64,000 nt of DNA from Bacillota bacterium (lineage in GTDB: Bacteria > Bacillota > Clostridia > Christensenellales > SZUA-584), in the NCBI GenBank assembly GCA_023415795.1, contig JAEZJG010000006.1, positions 1 through 64,000 of the forward strand, in the 5' to 3' direction. Every line of letters starts with the position of its first letter. Position 1 is the first letter of the stretch. Below, piece by piece: positions 35,841 to 45,190 of this stretch. Below the pieces are notes generated by a model, which made no database searches, had not been told where the DNA came from, and saw nothing but the letters and a program-made list of their open reading frames with translations. A program made the translations under genes and the position numbers.

Positions 35841-36593
35841 GTGGGTGCGCCCCGGCAAACGATGGCCGTTGTGATTCGAACGGCGGACTATAGGGAAAAC
35901 GACCGCATGGTAACGCTGTTGACCAAGGAATACGGCAAGATGTCGGCCTCTGCCAGAGGCTCCCGCAAGCCCACCTCCAAGCTGTTCGCTTCTTCTTCCG
36001 TATTTTGCTGCGGCGAATATGTATTCTACGAAAAGGACGGACGTTTCGGCATCAAAAGCTGTGAGGTGCGCCGTACCTTTTTTAATTTGCGTAACGATTA
36101 CGATGCGTACGCTGCGGCCTGCTTTATTGCGGACGCGGTGGATAAGGTGGCGCAGGAGGACGATGTGTCGCCCGGGTTATTCTCGTTGACGGTGAATGCG
36201 CTGTTTGCGCTGGACACGGGCGCTGCGCCCGGCACGGTGCTCATCTACTTCGTGCAGCGGCTGCTCTATATAGAAGGCGTATACCCCAACATGAAAAGCT
36301 GCGTGCTGTGCGGCCGGAGAGACGAGCTGACACGCTTTTCCGCAGAGCATGGCGGTGCTGTCTGTACGGTGTGCGCGCGTACGCACGGCGGCATCGGCAT
36401 GGAGAGCGATGTGACGGAAGCGCTGCGAGAGCTGGCAAAGACAGCGCCGGGAGATATCGGCAGCCTCAGCCTGCCGCAGGAGGTGCAGGACAGGACGAAA
36501 AGAGCGCTGGTGCATTACCTTGAGCATGTACTGCAAAAGCCGCTGAAGACGACGGCGTTTGTGTTGGGTAAGGGCGGCAGGCAGCTGCAATAA
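35841..36593 (+). CDS. recO: DNA repair protein RecO
   Basis: Recombination mediator that helps load RecA. The 250-residue protein has the RecO N-terminal OB-fold (VIRTADYRENDRMVTLLTKEYGK, in pieces) and the zinc finger CVLCGRRDEL...CTVCAR. The start is uncertain: GTG at 35841 gives a length before the conserved RT-DY motif like that of Bacillus RecO, while the ATG at 35862 would be short; neither has a good ribosome site. It follows era by 5 nt and ends the rpsU-to-recO cluster. Confidence 0.92.
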   Translation: MGAPRQTMAVVIRTADYRENDRMVTLLTKEYGKMSASARGSRKPTSKLFASSSVFCCGEYVFYEKDGRFGIKSCEVRRTFFNLRNDYDAYAAACFIADAVDKVAQEDDVSPGLFSLTVNALFALDTGAAPGTVLIYFVQRLLYIEGVYPNMKSCVLCGRRDELTRFSAEHGGAVCTVCARTHGGIGMESDVTEALRELAKTAPGDIGSLSLPQEVQDRTKRALVHYLEHVLQKPLKTTAFVLGKGGRQLQ

Positions 36594-36670
36594 GCTGCTA
36601 AAATGGATTGCGTTTCAGAAGAGGAGTGCGCCGCTTTTTTATCGCATAGAAAGCAAAGGGCACTATTCAA

Positions 36671-36718
36671 TGCAGCTTAGCGCCCAATCTGTCTGAGCGC
36701 AACTTCGGAAAATACTAA
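36671..36718 (+). pseudogene. Relic of a chemoreceptor gene 3' end
   Basis: In frame with a TAA at 36716-36718, the sequence reads SLAPNLSERNFGKY. The intact chemoreceptor just downstream ends APGVIDLSENDFGKY, so this is a clear remnant of a paralogue's C-terminus. The terminator that follows (36740) also resembles the one after that receptor gene. Upstream homology fades within about 15 codons. Confidence 0.65.
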
Positions 36719-36739
36719 GCATCAGCTCAATTAAACCAA

Positions 36740-36772
36740 AACTGCCCTTCAAAGATATCTGGGCAGTTTTTT
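36740..36772 (+). terminator. Terminator between recO and the first chemoreceptor
   Basis: AACTGCCC (36740-36747), 13-nt loop, GGGCAGTT (36761-36768), T-run. It shares the CTGCCCTTC...GGGCAGTTTTTT pattern with the terminator at 39219. Confidence 0.88.
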
Positions 36773-36829
36773 ATGTTAGTTAATGGGTTTATGTTTGAAT
36801 TGAGCCGAAGTTACCTATATATATTCTAT

Positions 36830-36863
36830 TAACAAACGTTTTTAATAACTCGATATTCGAGTT
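36830..36863 (+). promoter_or_regulatory. Sigma-D-like promoter with overlapping palindrome
   Basis: TAAC (36830-36833), 15 bp, CTCGATAT (36849-36856) resembles the motility sigma factor consensus TAAA-N15-GCCGATAT. The same bases lie in a palindrome AACTCGA-TAT-TCGAGTT (36847-36863), 27 nt before the receptor start. Either reading would link the receptor to motility gene control. Confidence 0.5.
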
Positions 36864-36889
36864 AAATAAAAATATTCAGGAGTGGTATT

Positions 36890-39193
36890 ATGAAAACCAA
36901 AAAAGGAAATCGATCTCTCAAAACAAAAATGCTTCTGTCCTTTATACTCTTGATTGCATTGATACTTGTTGTCTCAGGTATTATTACAATATCGAATGTC
37001 AGCACTAGTGTGACAGGTATAAATGATAGTCTCACTGCGCAGATAGTAGAAGCGCGTGCTGACGAAATAGGAAGATACATGCATGGGCTTATCAGCGAAA
37101 CCACATTGTGGGCAGAAAGCGACGCAATAACTTCCAGCAATTTTATACGAATTCAGCAAGATCTTGTGAAACGGCAAACCAGTCTGAGATCCGATTTTGA
37201 AATGACTTTCTACTCGGATTCGACAGGAACAGCTGTGACTTCGTTGGATACGCAGATTAATGTTGACGATAGGGATTATTTTGATAAGATAATGAACGGC
37301 GGCGCGATATCTACTATCAGCAATCCGGTGGTATCTAAAGCAACAGGAAAATCAGTGTTTGTTGTGGCTCATGCTGTGAAAAATCAGAAGGGTGAAACGA
37401 TAGGCATGTTTGGCGCGACGGTGCTGCTCGACACTTTCAACGAAATTATTAACAGTATTCATTTGGGCGGCACGGGGCGTCCATGGATCATCGACAGCGC
37501 GGGACTAATGATTGCGCATCCTGACGAAAAGATCAGAATGACAATGAATGTGCAAAGCACTGCCGAAAGCGGATATAAGGGGCTCGATGAAATAGGGAAG
37601 AAGATGATGGCCGGTGAGTCGGGCATGGGAGAGTATGTAGACTCATCGGGAGAAAATATAATCGCTTACTATGCACCGGTCCCCAACGTAACAGGATGGT
37701 CGATCGCATTTTCTGCGACCGAGGCAGATTTAATGGCTCCGATAAACAGCCTTGTCTTCACAATCAGTATCATTGTGCTGGTCAGTTTGCTGGTGGGAGC
37801 AATTACCACAGTTATTTTGTCGGGCAGTATCGTTAATCCCATCAAGGCGGCAGCTCAATTTGCCAGAGCTCTGGCTTCCGGGGATCTCAATCAGACTGTG
37901 AAGGTGAAAACGGATGATGAGGTGGGGCAGCTCACCAGAATATTGGATGAGGAAGTACGCACCGCGTTCAAGAATATTGAGACGGCCCGCATCGTGTCCG
38001 ACAAGCAGGCAAAGTATCAGCGGGGCGAGGTGGACAAGCTGCTTGTTAACCTGAAGCGACTGGCGCGCGGCGAGCTGAACTGTGATATCGCTGTATCCGC
38101 GGCGGACACGGACACAGCAGAGCTGCATGCGCTGTTCAGCGAGATAGCGGACAACCTGTCCGGAGGCCTGAACGCAATCAAGGGGTACATCGGCGAGATA
38201 TCGCAGGTGCTGGGCGAAATGGCGAAAGGCAACCTGAACGTGGGTATCGACTCGGAATATATGGGCGACTTTATAGAACTCAAGGAATCCATCAATGCGA
38301 TCATCAGCTCGCTGAACAGTGTGCTGGGTGACATCAACATAGCGGCGGAGCAGGTGGCTTCGGGCACACGGCAGGTGTCGGATGGCAGTCAGGAGATATC
38401 GCAGGGGGCAACGGAGCAAGCCAGCTCTATCGAAGAGCTGACGGCTTCCGTAACGCAGATTGCCGAACAGACACGCCAGAACGCGATGAGCGCGAACACG
38501 GCGAGCAAGCTGTCTGAAGAGGCGGGCGCGGGCGCGGCACGCGGCAACGATCAGATGAAGGAGATGCAGTCCGCGATGGCGCAGATCAACGAGTCTAGCG
38601 CGAGCATCAGCAAAATCATCAAGGTGATAGACGACATTGCGTTCCAGACCAACATACTGGCGCTGAATGCAGCAGTGGAAGCGGCCAGAGCGGGTGTGCA
38701 CGGAAAGGGCTTTGCGGTGGTTGCTGAAGAGGTTCGCAACCTTGCGGCAAGAAGCGCGGCAGCAGCGAAGGAAACCACGGAGCTGATTGAGGGGTCAATC
38801 CACAAGACGGCAGCGGGAACCAAAATCGCAGACGACACGGCGGAATCGCTGGCGGCAATCGTGGAGGGCGTGCAGAAGGCGGCGCAGCTGGTCAGCGAAA
38901 TTGCTGAGGCGTCCAACCAGCAGGCAACTGCCATATCGCAAGTGAACCGCGGCATTGAGCAGATGTCATCGGTGGTGCAGACCAATTCCGCAACGTCAGA
39001 GGAAGCGGCTGCTGCGGCGGAAGAGCTGTCCAGTCAGGCTGAGATGCTCAAGGGAATGGTGGCGCAGTTCACATTGAAGGAGGCGCTGAATGCACAGTCG
39101 GCACAGCGCCAGATGAGCGCGTCCAAAGCACAGCCACAGCAGAAGGCTCCCGGTGTCATCGATCTGTCGGAAAACGACTTTGGAAAATACTGA
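36890..39193 (+). CDS. Methyl-accepting chemotaxis protein, dCache type
   Basis: A 767-residue membrane chemoreceptor. It has an N-terminal membrane helix (about 12-35), an extracytoplasmic double-Cache sensor (about 38-275; SLDTQINVDDRDYFDKIM, GGTGRPWIIDSAGLMIAHPD in part), a second helix (about 283-308), a HAMP domain followed by two further HAMP-like units (about 310-480), and the MCP signalling hairpin (DIAFQTNILALNAAVEAARAG, EVRNLAARSAAAAKET). It ends in DFGKY. CAGGAG precedes the ATG. Ligand unknown; dCache domains often bind amino acids or organic acids. The cytoplasmic half is nearly the same as in the two following receptors. Confidence 0.93.
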   Translation: MKTKKGNRSLKTKMLLSFILLIALILVVSGIITISNVSTSVTGINDSLTAQIVEARADEIGRYMHGLISETTLWAESDAITSSNFIRIQQDLVKRQTSLRSDFEMTFYSDSTGTAVTSLDTQINVDDRDYFDKIMNGGAISTISNPVVSKATGKSVFVVAHAVKNQKGETIGMFGATVLLDTFNEIINSIHLGGTGRPWIIDSAGLMIAHPDEKIRMTMNVQSTAESGYKGLDEIGKKMMAGESGMGEYVDSSGENIIAYYAPVPNVTGWSIAFSATEADLMAPINSLVFTISIIVLVSLLVGAITTVILSGSIVNPIKAAAQFARALASGDLNQTVKVKTDDEVGQLTRILDEEVRTAFKNIETARIVSDKQAKYQRGEVDKLLVNLKRLARGELNCDIAVSAADTDTAELHALFSEIADNLSGGLNAIKGYIGEISQVLGEMAKGNLNVGIDSEYMGDFIELKESINAIISSLNSVLGDINIAAEQVASGTRQVSDGSQEISQGATEQASSIEELTASVTQIAEQTRQNAMSANTASKLSEEAGAGAARGNDQMKEMQSAMAQINESSASISKIIKVIDDIAFQTNILALNAAVEAARAGVHGKGFAVVAEEVRNLAARSAAAAKETTELIEGSIHKTAAGTKIADDTAESLAAIVEGVQKAAQLVSEIAEASNQQATAISQVNRGIEQMSSVVQTNSATSEEAAAAAEELSSQAEMLKGMVAQFTLKEALNAQSAQRQMSASKAQPQQKAPGVIDLSENDFGKY

Positions 39194-39218
39194 GCTATAA
39201 GCCAATCTAGTCATACAA

Positions 39219-39254
39219 AAGCTGCCCTTCGGAGATAATCGGGGGCAGTTTTTT
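39219..39254 (+). terminator. Terminator after the first chemoreceptor
   Basis: CTGCCC (39222-39227) pairs with GGGCAG (39243-39248), flanked by A's and a seven-T run. Confidence 0.85.
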
Positions 39255-39413
39255 TATTGCTAATCATAATTAATACTAATATAGAAGCAAAATAATATTA
39301 TGTAAATGATTGTTTAGTTCTAAATAAAAGAGGTATATATAGAAAACGACCGTTTGTATCGTTCTGTATCAAATAGTAGCTGAGCTAAAATTACTTATAG
39401 GAGAAGGATGTAA

Positions 39414-41714
39414 ATGACAAGAAAGAAGAGAAGCGGCTCGCTTCGAAGCAAGCTGCTCATATCCTTTATTTCAATGATTGCTGTGATTTTTGCTTTATCT
39501 GGTGTCATCATCGTAACGAATGTCAGTGCCAATGTTACCAGCATGAACGACAGCCTGACGTCTCAGGTTGTCAAAGCACATGCCAACGAAATGGGTACAT
39601 ACATGGATGGTATGATCCACGAAATGGCAATGTGGGCGGATAACGATGTGATAACGTCGGGCGATAAGACAGCGATAATGCCCAGCCTTATGGCAAAGCA
39701 ACCCGGCTTGAGATCCGATTTCGAAATGGCATTCTTTTCGGATGCTCTGGGCACTGCGGTAACGTCGCTGGGATCTGAGATTAATATAGCAGACAGACAA
39801 TACTATGATGATATCGTGAATGGCGGAAAGGATTATACAGTCAGCAATCCGCTTGTTTCCAAGGCAACCAATGAAATTGTATTCGTTGTGGCTTCTGCCG
39901 TAAAAGGAAGCAACGGAGACACTATCGGAGTGTTGGGCGCAACTATTAAGCTGGACAAGATCAACGAAATATCAAATAGCATTGATTTGGGCGGCACAGG
40001 GCGGCCTTGGGTCATAGACGGAACCGGGCTGCTGGTTGCCCACCCGAACGATAAGGTGCGGATGGTGTTGACAGTACAGAACTCTGCGGAAAATGGTTTC
40101 ATCGGTATGGATAAGGTGGGCGAGAGAATGCTGGCTCAGGAAACTGGGTTTGGGAAATACACGGACACGGCAGGGAAGACTATGTATGTCTATTACGCGC
40201 CGATACCCTCCACACCCGGCTGGTCCGTGGCGTATTCAGCTACTGAAACAGACGTTATGGCCCCGATTGTCAGTCTGGAAACAACGATTGTCATTATTGT
40301 GCTGCTTGCTCTGCTGGTGGGTGCTGCGGCGACGCTTATACTATCCGGCAGTATCGTAAAGCCAATTAAAGCGACAGCCAGACTGGCGAAAGCTTTGGCA
40401 TCCGGTGAGCTGGACAAGGTGGAGAAGGTACGGGTGAATGATGAGGTGGGACAGCTTGCCAATATTCTGGATAAAGAGGTGCGCAACGCATTCAAGGATA
40501 TTGAAGCCGCGCGCTTGGTGGCAGACAAGCGTGCCGGATACCAGAAGTGCGAGGTAGACAAGCTGCTTGTTAACCTGCAGCGCTTGGAGCGCGGTGAGCT
40601 TTACTGTGATATCGTTGTGGAGGATGCAGACGATGATACGTCTGAGCTGTTTGAGCTGTTCAGAAAGATTGCGTCCAGCCTGTGCGGCGGGTTGAACGCC
40701 ATTAAATCCTACATTGCAGAGATTTCTCAGGTGCTGGGAGAAATGTCTCGCGGCAACCTGTATGTCGGCATAGAGTCGGAATACAAGGGGGACTTCGTAG
40801 AGCTGAAGCAATCAATCAATATCATTATCGATTCTCTGAATAGTGTGATGAGCGAAATCAACATTGCATCGGAGCAGGTGGCATCAGGGACCCGGCAGGT
40901 GTCGGACGGCAGCCAGGAGATTTCTCAGGGTGCGTCTGAGCAAACTGCTTCGCTGGAGGAACTGACAACCACGATGTCTATGATTGCGGAGCAGACACGA
41001 AAGAATGCACAAAGCGCAGGCATGGCTAAAGAGCTGTCGGCAGAAGCGCGAACAGGTGCGGAAAAGGGTAACGAGCAGATGCAGACCATGCAGCGTGCAA
41101 TGAGTGCCATCAACGAGTCGTCCCAAGGCATCGGTAAGATCATTAAGGTGATTGACGACATCGCGTTCCAGACCAACATACTGGCATTGAACGCAGCGGT
41201 GGAAGCGGCGAGAGCAGGCGCTCACGGCAAAGGCTTCGCGGTGGTTGCGGAAGAGGTGCGCAACCTTGCGGCGCGCAGCGCGGCAGCAGCAAAAGAAACA
41301 ACGGAGATGATTGAGGATTCCATTCGTAAGACAGCGGCGGGAACAAAGATTGCCGACGAAACGGCGCTATCATTGAGCGAGATTGTAGACGGTATCGAAA
41401 AGTCGGGCCAGTTGGTGGGGGAAATCGCTGCAGCATCGGACGAGCAGGCGCTGTCCATTGATCAGATGAACCAGAGCATTGAACAGCTGTCGGCTGTGGT
41501 TTCTACCAACTCTGCAACCTCGGAGGAGGCGGCGGCAGCGGCAGAGGAGTTGTCTGGACAAGCCGAGCTGCTTAAAAACATGGTTGCACGTTTTACCCTC
41601 AAGAATGATGAGACCCGATCGCAGATAGCTGATCTAACCACTGTAAAGCATTCCGCTCGGAAAAAAGTCGATTCGAACATACCTTTTACAGAGGGTGATT
41701 TCGGAAAGTACTGA
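39414..41714 (+). CDS. Methyl-accepting chemotaxis protein, dCache type, paralogue
   Basis: A 766-residue paralogue of the preceding receptor with the same order: membrane helix, dCache sensor (SLGSEINIADRQYYDDIV, GGTGRPWVIDGTGLLVAHP), second helix near 285-308, HAMP plus HAMP-like repeats and MCP signalling domain, ending DFGKY. The sensor shares the overall pattern of its neighbour but differs at many positions, so the two probably detect related but different ligands. GGAGAAGG lies upstream of the ATG. The 220 nt before it contain the previous terminator and A+T-rich sequence without an obvious sigma-D box. Confidence 0.93.
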   Translation: MTRKKRSGSLRSKLLISFISMIAVIFALSGVIIVTNVSANVTSMNDSLTSQVVKAHANEMGTYMDGMIHEMAMWADNDVITSGDKTAIMPSLMAKQPGLRSDFEMAFFSDALGTAVTSLGSEINIADRQYYDDIVNGGKDYTVSNPLVSKATNEIVFVVASAVKGSNGDTIGVLGATIKLDKINEISNSIDLGGTGRPWVIDGTGLLVAHPNDKVRMVLTVQNSAENGFIGMDKVGERMLAQETGFGKYTDTAGKTMYVYYAPIPSTPGWSVAYSATETDVMAPIVSLETTIVIIVLLALLVGAAATLILSGSIVKPIKATARLAKALASGELDKVEKVRVNDEVGQLANILDKEVRNAFKDIEAARLVADKRAGYQKCEVDKLLVNLQRLERGELYCDIVVEDADDDTSELFELFRKIASSLCGGLNAIKSYIAEISQVLGEMSRGNLYVGIESEYKGDFVELKQSINIIIDSLNSVMSEINIASEQVASGTRQVSDGSQEISQGASEQTASLEELTTTMSMIAEQTRKNAQSAGMAKELSAEARTGAEKGNEQMQTMQRAMSAINESSQGIGKIIKVIDDIAFQTNILALNAAVEAARAGAHGKGFAVVAEEVRNLAARSAAAAKETTEMIEDSIRKTAAGTKIADETALSLSEIVDGIEKSGQLVGEIAAASDEQALSIDQMNQSIEQLSAVVSTNSATSEEAAAAAEELSGQAELLKNMVARFTLKNDETRSQIADLTTVKHSARKKVDSNIPFTEGDFGKY

Positions 41715-41786
41715 TGCGTTGAATGTTTGGTATGTCATTTTGGAAGATCGGATATACCCAATAGTTCTTCATAAATGCACTGTATG

Positions 41787-41826
41787 ACGAATAGCAGCTT
41801 GGTGAAAGCCAGAAGCTGCTATTCGT
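41787..41826 (+). terminator. Long hairpin after the second chemoreceptor
   Basis: A perfect 14-bp stem (41787-41800 with 41813-41826) with a 12-nt loop. The tail CTTTACAT is T-poor, so termination strength is uncertain. Confidence 0.65.
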
Positions 41827-42028
41827 CTTTACATACCACTTTAAAATTTTGTTAATTTTTTAACTCATGTTCTGGTATAAAAGTACGATATATGGAAAGA
41901 CAAACAGTCGTTTTGTGGAATCGTTATTATTATTAATTGCACAGATGAATGTTTTTGTCGTAGACATAGTCAGTAATAACGCAATAGAAGTCAAATTAAT
42001 AGGTGAGGATAAACGAGAGGAGAAAGGG

Positions 42029-44161
42029 ATGAAGGTGGGAGTTAAGCTAATTACCGCGTTTTTGATTATTGCGGTGTTAGCCGGTGTGATTGGACTGGTG
42101 GGTATACTAAACATCAATAGTGTTGAGGAGAATGACAAGCGTCTGTTTGAAGAGAACACATTGGGCATTGTATATTCCAGTGATGCTGCGGTAGCCTATC
42201 AGCTAACGCGGTTTAACGCGTTGAAGATGACGGTGACACAAGGGGAGGCACAGGATGCCTGCATCGCGAAAATTGAGGAGCAAATCAAATCCGTAGACGA
42301 GCATTTGCTTAGTTACAAAAGCACGGTGACAGAGTCGAACCAGATGCTTTTCGATAAAACGAAGGGACTATGGCAAGATTATCAGGCACAATTGGATGAG
42401 GCGACGGCTCTTGTGAAAGCCGGCCAGTCGAATGCGGCCTTAGAATATTTACTGACACAGACAGCGGATAAAGCCCTTGCGCTGGAAACCTCGTTTAAAG
42501 AGTTGGTTGACATCAACCAGACGAATGCAACACAGCGCAGTGCAAGTAACAGCAATGTGGCGATGCAATCGCAGACTATTATGCTAGCGCTGATAGCTGT
42601 CGGCGTGGCGGCGGCTGTGGTACTGGGGCTGCTGATGACAAAAAGCATCGGCAAGCCGTTGCGCGAGATGACGGCAGTGGCTGAAAGTTTGGCTGAGGGC
42701 ATTACAGATATCCAGATGAAGGACTATAAGTCTAAGGATGAGGTAGGCAGGCTGGGAAGCGCCTGTAAAAAGGTTCTCCAGACGGTATCGCGGATGATCG
42801 AGGATGTGGATAAATTGGCTTCGGCAGCGGAAGATGGTCACTTCACGTACAGGGCGAACGCTGACAGGCATCCGGGCGCGTATGGAAAAATCATTCAGGG
42901 CTTCAATAACACCATATCCACCTTTGTCAACGATTTTGACAAGATGCCCGCGCCGGTGATGCGGATAGATAAGGATTTTACCATTCAGTATATGAACAAG
43001 CTGGGTGCAGAGCTGCTGGGCAAAACGCAGCAGGAGCTGGTGGGCGCCAAGTGCTACGATATGTTTAAGACCACGGACTGCAAGACCCCAAATTGCGCCT
43101 GCTTCAGAGCCATGAACACCGGAACGCAGCAGGATGGAGAAACGGTGGCTCGGCCTCACGAGGGCGTGTCGATGGAGATCAGATATGGCGGTACGCCGGC
43201 GTTTAAGAATGGCGAGGTGATCGGCGCTCTGGAGGTTGTGACAGACTTGACTGAGGTGAATCGCGCAAGACGGCTTGCGGAGCAGCAGACAGAGACGTTA
43301 AAGAAGCTGCTGTCTGACATCGATATCGCGGCAGAGCAGGTCGCATCCGGAACGCGTCAGGTGTCAGACGGCAGTCAGGAGATATCGCAGGGCGCGGCGG
43401 AGCAGACCGCATCGCTGGAAGAGCTGACATCCTCAATGTCGGTGATTGCGGAACAGACCCGGCAAAATGCCAGAAGTGCGGATGCGGCGAACCAGCTGTC
43501 GGCCGTGGCGCGTGCGGGCGCAGAGAAAGGCAATGACCAGATGAAGCTGATGCAGCAGGCAATGGATGCGATCAATGAGTCGTCCAGCAGCATCAGCAAG
43601 ATCATCAAGGTGATTGACGATATCGCTTTCCAGACCAACATATTGGCGCTGAACGCGGCGGTAGAAGCCGCTCGGGCGGGTGCGCACGGCAAGGGCTTTG
43701 CGGTGGTCGCGGAGGAGGTGCGTAACCTCGCTGCGCGGAGTGCAAACGCCGCGAAGGAAACAACGGAGATGATTGAGGATTCTATCCGCAAGACAGCGGC
43801 GGGTACAAAAATTGCGGATGAGACAGCGCTGTCATTGGGCGAGATTGTGGAGGGCATTGAAAAAGCGGGGCAGTTGGTGGGCGAAATTGCGGCAGCTTCA
43901 GGCGAGCAAGCTCTCTCCATTGAGCAGGTCAACCAGAGCATCGAGCAGCTTTCTGCCGTCGTGACAACCAATTCCGCAACATCAGAGGAAGCGGCAGCAG
44001 CAGCAGAGGAATTGTCGAGTCAGGCGGAGATGCTCAAGAATCTGGTCGGGCAGTTCTCGATGAACGATGAGCAGCCGCCAGAGAAAGCCGCAAAGCCGAA
44101 GCCGCGGCTGAAAACGGAGAAGAGCGCTTTGTTCACAGATGGCGACTTCGGCAAATATTAA
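42029..44161 (+). CDS. Methyl-accepting chemotaxis protein with 4HB sensor and PAS domain
   Basis: A 710-residue chemoreceptor. Residues 1-30 form a membrane helix, about 32-185 an extracytoplasmic four-helix-bundle sensor (NSVEENDKRLFEENTLGI), about 190-212 a second helix, then HAMP, then a PAS domain (about 310-425; PAPVMRIDKDFTIQYMN) with the cysteine cluster CYDMFKTTDCKTPNCAC, then the MCP signalling hairpin and a C-terminal DFGKY. The cysteines occur in many PAS domains of this class and could bind metal or sense redox state. I start at the ATG at 42029 with GAGGAGAAAGGG upstream; the frame is open 54 codons further, but that part would displace the membrane helix. A weak sigma-D-like TACGATAT is at 41884. 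Confidence 0.92.
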   Translation: MKVGVKLITAFLIIAVLAGVIGLVGILNINSVEENDKRLFEENTLGIVYSSDAAVAYQLTRFNALKMTVTQGEAQDACIAKIEEQIKSVDEHLLSYKSTVTESNQMLFDKTKGLWQDYQAQLDEATALVKAGQSNAALEYLLTQTADKALALETSFKELVDINQTNATQRSASNSNVAMQSQTIMLALIAVGVAAAVVLGLLMTKSIGKPLREMTAVAESLAEGITDIQMKDYKSKDEVGRLGSACKKVLQTVSRMIEDVDKLASAAEDGHFTYRANADRHPGAYGKIIQGFNNTISTFVNDFDKMPAPVMRIDKDFTIQYMNKLGAELLGKTQQELVGAKCYDMFKTTDCKTPNCACFRAMNTGTQQDGETVARPHEGVSMEIRYGGTPAFKNGEVIGALEVVTDLTEVNRARRLAEQQTETLKKLLSDIDIAAEQVASGTRQVSDGSQEISQGAAEQTASLEELTSSMSVIAEQTRQNARSADAANQLSAVARAGAEKGNDQMKLMQQAMDAINESSSSISKIIKVIDDIAFQTNILALNAAVEAARAGAHGKGFAVVAEEVRNLAARSANAAKETTEMIEDSIRKTAAGTKIADETALSLGEIVEGIEKAGQLVGEIAAASGEQALSIEQVNQSIEQLSAVVTTNSATSEEAAAAAEELSSQAEMLKNLVGQFSMNDEQPPEKAAKPKPRLKTEKSALFTDGDFGKY

Positions 44162-44197
44162 GCGTAATCAGTCAGACAACGCTGCTTATACCCGGAG

Positions 44198-44229
44198 AAT
44201 CAGGAGGCTTCACTGCCCCTGATTTTTCT
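44198..44229 (+). terminator. Terminator after the third chemoreceptor
   Basis: An 11-bp stem with one mismatch (44198-44208 with 44214-44224) followed by TTTTCTTTATT. Confidence 0.85.
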
Positions 44230-44351
44230 TTATTCATCATCCTACGTCAATATTTTATGTAAGCTTGCTAAGTTATTGCATAATACGGCAGATTAATATA
44301 TATTCAGTGTGTAATGCATCATTCCATTTTTCTTATTTGAGAGGTATTCAT

Positions 44352-45173
44352 ATGGGTAAAAGAGATGGGCGCATTGTCAAGGTGCATCCGCTGAACGCGA
44401 TGTTTCCTTATATGATGCGCACAAGAACGGAATCTCTCGTTTATTTCAGCACGTCACTTGATGTGGAAAACCTGCTGGAATACATCGAGAAGAAGAAAAC
44501 AGAGGGCGTGGAGGTCAAGTTCTTTCAGCTGTTCGTTGCCGCTATTGTCAAGCTAATGAAGGAACGCCCCCGAATGAACCGCTTCGTATCGGGCAGGCGG
44601 TTGTATCAGCGCAGCGACATCAAGGTGTCGTTCATTGCCAAAAAGGCAGCCTCGGACGAGGGCGAGGAAACAAACGTTGCGCTGACCTTCAACGAAAGCT
44701 CTACCTTCGATGAAGTGATCTCCAAGCTTAAGCGCGATATCAAGGTCGCCAAATCGGATCAGGAGAAGAAGGATGACGACAAGCTGATTGAGACACTGAT
44801 GAAGCTGCCGCGCTTTATGCTGCGGTTTTTGTTTGGCTTCCTGCGCTGGATGGATTTCTACTTCAACATGCCGCGGGCGTTTGCGGATGTGGACCCGCTG
44901 CGCTGCAGCGTCTATATTGCCAATCTGGGCAGCATCGGCATAGAAGCGCCGTTTCACCACCTGTTTGAATGGGGCAACTGCTCCATGTTCATCGCCATCG
45001 GCAAAATTGGATACAAGCCTGTGGCTTTGGAGGACGGCACCATAGTAGCGAAAAAGATGGTTGAGGTGAAGGTGTCGCTGGACGAGAGAATTGCCGACGG
45101 GTTTTATTTTGCACGCTCTTTGGAATTGATGGAGAGCTATCTCAAAAACCCCGAAACGCTCGAAACGCTGTGA
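44352..45173 (+). CDS. Stand-alone E2-type (CAT-fold) acyltransferase homologue
   Basis: A 273-residue protein matching the catalytic domain of 2-oxoacid dehydrogenase E2 acyltransferases and chloramphenicol acetyltransferase, but with no lipoyl or E1/E3-binding domain. The region normally HxxxDG reads DERIADGFYFA at about 244-254, so the catalytic His position is Glu (E245) while D249-G250 remain. Typical strands such as CSVYIANLGSIGIEAPFHHL are intact. GAGAGG lies before the ATG at 44352; a longer frame from 44265 has no site. Its stop overlaps the region of the ligase start, so the two genes form one transcript. The function may be acyl transfer by an altered mechanism, or non-catalytic. 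Confidence 0.75.
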   Translation: MGKRDGRIVKVHPLNAMFPYMMRTRTESLVYFSTSLDVENLLEYIEKKKTEGVEVKFFQLFVAAIVKLMKERPRMNRFVSGRRLYQRSDIKVSFIAKKAASDEGEETNVALTFNESSTFDEVISKLKRDIKVAKSDQEKKDDDKLIETLMKLPRFMLRFLFGFLRWMDFYFNMPRAFADVDPLRCSVYIANLGSIGIEAPFHHLFEWGNCSMFIAIGKIGYKPVALEDGTIVAKKMVEVKVSLDERIADGFYFARSLELMESYLKNPETLETL

Positions 45174-45190
45174 ACGGAGGGCGAAAGACA

